Below are positions 60,625-64,000 of a stretch of DNA of 64,000 nt, piece by piece; within the stretch, counting starts at the first letter, position 1; every line of letters starts with the position of its first letter. Under the pieces are notes generated by a model that had not been told where the DNA came from, did no database searches, and saw only the letters and a program-made list of their open reading frames with translations. The stretch spans positions 4,485-68,484 of the forward strand of contig RQSC01001302.1 of NCBI GenBank assembly GCA_013416795.1, read 5' to 3'. The translations under genes were made by a program, and so were the position numbers. The stretch is from Prasinococcaceae sp. CCMP 1430. Lineage: Eukaryota; Prasinodermophyta; Palmophyllophyceae; Prasinococcales; Prasinococcaceae.

Positions 60625-62836
60625 ATGGCGGCGCGCGGGCTCGAGCCCGGTGGCGCCATGGCGCAGCACCTCAACCTGGAGGACCTCATCGACCTTGGCG
60701 GCGAGAAGCGCGGCGATGGCGAGGGTGGCGGGCTCAGCTCTAGTCCACTCCTGGCGGTGGACGCGGCCGCGGAGCAAACAGGCGCGGGCTGGTCGCTGCC
60801 CTTCGCGCCGAGCCCCATGACTGGGGGCATCGAGCTTCTCCACTCGCCCACACCGCAGAAAGCGCCGCGCAGCGCGGCGCGCAGTGTTGAGCGCAGCAGG
60901 CTGGGTAACGGCTCCAACACGCCGCTCGCGCCCATTAGCATGAACAAGCTCGACTCATCGCCCGCCGAGAGCGAGGACGAGGTGGTGATCCACGTCAAGG
61001 CCCGCGGCAAGACACCTGGTGCCAGGCGCAGGCAGAGGCGCTCCACGCTGTCGGCCACCGCGAGCGCCGACGCCAGCGCCGACGCTGTGCCACCAACGGG
61101 CAGGTCTCTCCTCGCACAGAGCCCCATGCCTGCTGTGCAACATCCTGCTTCACTCAAGGTCGCCCTCAAGACCACTGAGGCCTGCGCCGCCAAGCCCAAG
61201 ACCCCAGTGTCCACAAAGCCAGAGGAAGGCTCGAGCGTTCCGACTCTCGTCTCACACTTCGAGACCATTGCCACTACCCCCACAGGCGATGCTATCGACG
61301 CGGTGCCGCCCGCCGGCGGCAGCAAGCTGGCGCTCACCCCCATCGCTGGTGGCGCGGACGCGGCGGACGCGGTGGACGCTGTGCCGCCCGCCGGCGGCAG
61401 CAAGCTGGCGCTCACCCCCATCGCTGGTGGCGCGGACGCGGCGGACGCGGTGGACGCTGTGCCGCCCGCCGGCGGCAGCAAGCTGGCGCTCACCCCCATC
61501 GCTGGTGGCGCGGACGGCGGACGCGGCGGACGCTGTGCCGCCCGCCGGCGGCAGCAAGCTGGCGCTCACCCCCATCGCTGGCGGCGCGGACGCGGCGGAC
61601 GCGGCGGACGCTGTGCCGCCCGCCGGCGGCAGCAAGCTGGCGCTCACCCCCATCGCTGGCGGCGCGGACGCGGCGGACGCGGCGGACGCTGTGCCGCCCG
61701 CCGGCGGCAGCAAGCTGGCGCTCACGCCGGAGGCTACGCCTGGAGTCGTCGAAGCGAAGCCCTTATCCTCGGTCACCTCGCCTGAGAACAAGGCCTCTCT
61801 CTCACGGCAGAGCGAGGCCATGTTGACGCCCGAAGCTGTGGCAAGCGCCGACGCCGATGCCGTGCCGCCTGCTGGTGGCAGCACGCTCGCGCTTACACCG
61901 ATCATCGGGAACAACGCGGTGGATGCCGTGCCCCCTGCTGGTGGCAGCAGGCTCGCTGCCACGCCACCTGCGGCGCCTGCGGCCGCTGTCGGCAACGAGA
62001 CCGCTCCCGAAGCGACCGTTCCCGCGGGGACGCAGGAGCAGCAGCACGGATCGCCGGCCGAGCCTTCGCCACCTGTGCGCGAGCGCGCGATGACTCCAGA
62101 GGCGGTGACCAACGCGGACGAGAATGCTGTGCCACCCGCGGGCGGAAGCCGTCTCATGCTGACGCCGGTGGTAGCCGCCCCAAGAGCGCGCTGCATCGCC
62201 GGGGGCGGCACAGAGCAAGCGCAGGGCGAGTGCGCTGATGCCTGCGTCGACGCAGACACGGGTCCGTCGAGCCCCGTGGCGAGACATGCAAGCCCAGCGG
62301 GCGCGCAAGAAGCGACTGGGACGCTGCCAGGGAAGGAGGTTGAGCGCGCGCGCCGCGAGGGTGAGAGCTCGATCGACTCGCCTGTACCGACCGGTGCGGA
62401 GGAGGAGCGTGCAGTTGCAAATGATGGATGCGGCGCAGACGTTGACATGATGGACGTCGACAGCCCTGCCCAATGCTCCTGCGACGAAGAGGCCGCTGCC
62501 GAGTCGGGTGCGTTGGTAGACGGTCAGGTCGCCGAGGTGGTGGCGCAGCTCGACCTCGATACTGCGGAAGCTGGCGAAGCAAAGACGCCCGACAACGATG
62601 ACGTCGGCCCGGCCTCGCAGAGGGCCGCAGCGTGCACGGTCGAGGAGGGGGAAGGTTCTGGTAGCGACAACTTTGAGGCGTATCTTGAACGGATGATGTC
62701 CCGGGGTGGCGATCCGTTCGCGGCGGGCAAGTCCGCCATCGGCAACTCACCTGCGATCAAGGCGCCGCCCAACCCGTACACGCCCCTCCGCAAGAATAGG
62801 GGGCACGACCCGTACGCCTGCACCAAGCGGTTCTAG
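60625..62836 (+). CDS. Repeat-rich acidic protein with VPPAGGSxLxLTP motifs, frame broken by 2-bp loss in repeat 3
   Basis: From the ATG at 60625 the protein reads MAARGLEPGG, then NLEDLIDLGGEKRG, and many Ser/Thr-Pro sites. The core has six tandem 26-residue repeats of VPPAGGSKLALTPIAGGADAADA plus at least four dispersed copies (VPPTGRSLLAQSP, VPPAGGSTLALTP, VPPAGGSRLAATP, VPPAGGSRLMLTP). Repeat unit 3 is 76 rather than 78 bases, so the frame used upstream of about 61515 differs from the one used downstream. Adding two bases makes one frame of 737 residues to the stop at 62834-62836. The C-terminus (FEAYLERMMSRGGDPF, NPYTPLRKNRGHDPY) is basic and conserved-looking. Each repeat carries an LTP that could be a proline-directed kinase site. 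No family is recognised. Confidence 0.68.
61303..61730 (+). repeat. 78-bp coding tandem repeat, 6 units, one of 76 bp
   Basis: Units begin with GTGCCGCCCGCCGGCGGCAG at 61303, 61381, 61459, 61535, 61613 and 61691. Spacings are 78, 78, 76, 78 and 78. The short unit lacks two bases in its GCGGACGCGG part near 61512-61520. Units are almost identical, so copy number and the two-base loss may both be assembly-sensitive. Confidence 0.95.
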
Positions 62837-63954
62837 AGACAGTAAGTGTGAGGCCGTCCAGCTCCCGTTCCTCCACCTCCGAGCGCACCTTCGCTCTCGC
62901 TGGCATCTCTTTCGCGCGCGGCACCGCGTGTGCGTGCGCACGTGCTATGTGCCCAGAGTGACCAGCCCGGGAGAGCGCGGGCTTTGTTGTCCGAGATATT
63001 TCTGCGCGCGTATCTTTGCGAATCCGCGGAGTTGACCCATCCAACACGCGCGATCAATCAGATGTGCACAGCGTCGCGGACGGAACGTGCCTGTCTGTGA
63101 CTCCCAACGTCAGGGGCGCGTGCCAGACACGTGCCGGCGCACGTGTTCCGAGCTTTTGGTTTCGAGCATCCAACACTCGAGCGCAGCCGTGAGGCCTAAC
63201 GAACTGCGCGCGTGTCATTTTTCTATTTTTGAAGCCCGCACAGTGATCGACGATGCCCATTGCCGCCACGCGCGCGGCGCACGCGCAGCGCCCGTTCGCG
63301 AATTCACGGAACGGATGCCCGCCAAATGCGCTCAGTTTTTTCGATTCCACAGGACTTGCCCCAGAAGGCCGCGGAACGCGCAGCGGAGTCGCCGCGGAAC
63401 GACGAAGCGGCGCGTGCGCGGCACGCACGCGCCGGGCCCGCCGCGTCAGCGCCGGCGTGCAGACCTGCGCTCGGCGCCGCGCACGTGCGTCAGCCATGCT
63501 GGCGCAACTGCAATTGGGCCATGGCGCGTGCCCGCATCGCCAGCCCGCACGCGTGCCGAGGCGCCCTGCCCGTGCTGGGTGCAGTCTGCGTTTTACCGAG
63601 AACTTTACGCGGCGGCGGGAATGACGGCACACGGTAGCGGCGCCAGACCGGCCCACGACAGCGGGGCGGAGGTACGTGGTGTGCACGCGATGCAGTCCTG
63701 CGATGAGAGGTCCTAGACGGGCGCTGGCATGTGCCCGTGGGTGGTGTGTCGCGCGGCTCCTCCCTCGGGCGCCCGCAACGCTGAGCAATGGCCCGTCGTC
63801 CGCTGCGCGCGCAAGCGTTGGGTTGTCGTTCGTGGACTCCCTGACACGCCGTCCCATGTCATCCTTCCCCTCACGCACCTATCCCTGCCCTTTCAGTGGC
63901 GCGTGAGCGACAGTACCTGACAACCCACCATCGTACTTGGCTGCTGAAGTCACC
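62837..63954. other. Spacer without a supported gene
   Basis: Mixed GC sequence with AT-richer patches near 63030-63060 and 63210-63260. A minus-strand frame (63878-63054) is long but Arg/Ala-rich and matches nothing. The right end should contain the promoter of the next gene. Confidence 0.45.
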
Positions 63955-64000
63955 ATGGCGATCCAGCGCGCCGGGCGGACGATCCCGGTGCTGCCACTGC
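63955..64000 (+). CDS. Possible start of a gene running off the window
   Basis: CACCATGGCG is a good start context. The frame then reads MAIQRAGRTIPVLPL to the window edge without a stop. Too short to identify. Confidence 0.3.
   Translation, partial: MAIQRAGRTIPVLPL

Noticed and set aside
63054-63878. 274-residue minus-strand frame near the right edge
   Set aside because: Arg/Ala-rich with no motif; the usual composition of non-coding frames in this genome.

Overview
This window looks like nuclear DNA from a photosynthetic, probably flagellated protist with a very GC-rich genome. The evidence is GT-AG introns of about 100-350 bases, very high third-position GC, many GT/CA/G/C microsatellites, no bacterial operon signals, and plastid-type genes beside eukaryotic regulators. 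Plastid-type genes are a uroporphyrinogen decarboxylase paralogue, Ycf54, a chlorophyll-b-reductase-like dehydrogenase, LpxA, a lipoxygenase with a plastid-like presequence and an M16 protease with a lumen-type presequence. Eukaryotic genes are MPS1 kinase, CCP5 carboxypeptidase, a TBC protein, a KDM8-like JmjC protein and a WDR26/GID7 fragment. Proline-rich SPPP wall-protein linkers and EF-hand membrane proteins fit a haptophyte or similar alga. The lineage is inference and no rRNA or marker gene settles it. Six isolated N bases (1491, 3933, 5225, 18764, 34890, 59691) mark joins, and several genes are cut or duplicated there.

Layout. 1-6.3 kb: end of an unknown gene, an SLC9B-type Na+/H+ antiporter with a duplicated segment at an N, a broken zinc-ribbon-like gene, a membrane protein and a UROD paralogue that lost its 5' exon. 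7.9-17.3 kb: two tandem paralogous EF-hand, single-membrane-span proteins flanking a decayed aminotransferase. 18-25 kb: an isolated LpxA exon between GT repeats, a small basic protein, MPS1 and pirin. 25-33.5 kb: one very large minus-strand receptor-like gene with beta-propellers, seven FG-GAP repeats, SPPP linkers, a membrane span, ten carboxypeptidase-regulatory-like repeats and an EF-hand-like tail. 33.9-49 kb: a WDR26/GID7 fragment, KDM8-like, CCP5, NYC1/NOL-like SDR, lipoxygenase, TBC RabGAP, a small unknown gene and GABA transaminase. 50-64 kb: a zinc-finger membrane protein, a class III nucleotidyl cyclase with a degenerate receiver domain, a single-domain receiver protein, M16 peptidase, Ycf54 and a tandem-repeat phosphoprotein-like gene.

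How genes may work together. Three genes touch tetrapyrrole metabolism (UROD-like, Ycf54, chlorophyll-b-reductase-like), but they are scattered and the UROD copy lacks two usual active-site residues. The cyclase and the receiver protein lie 361 bases apart on the same strand and could form a phosphorelay-linked cyclic-nucleotide module. Most introns were placed by joining reading frames at GT-AG sites so that family motifs read through. They are predictions without transcript support.
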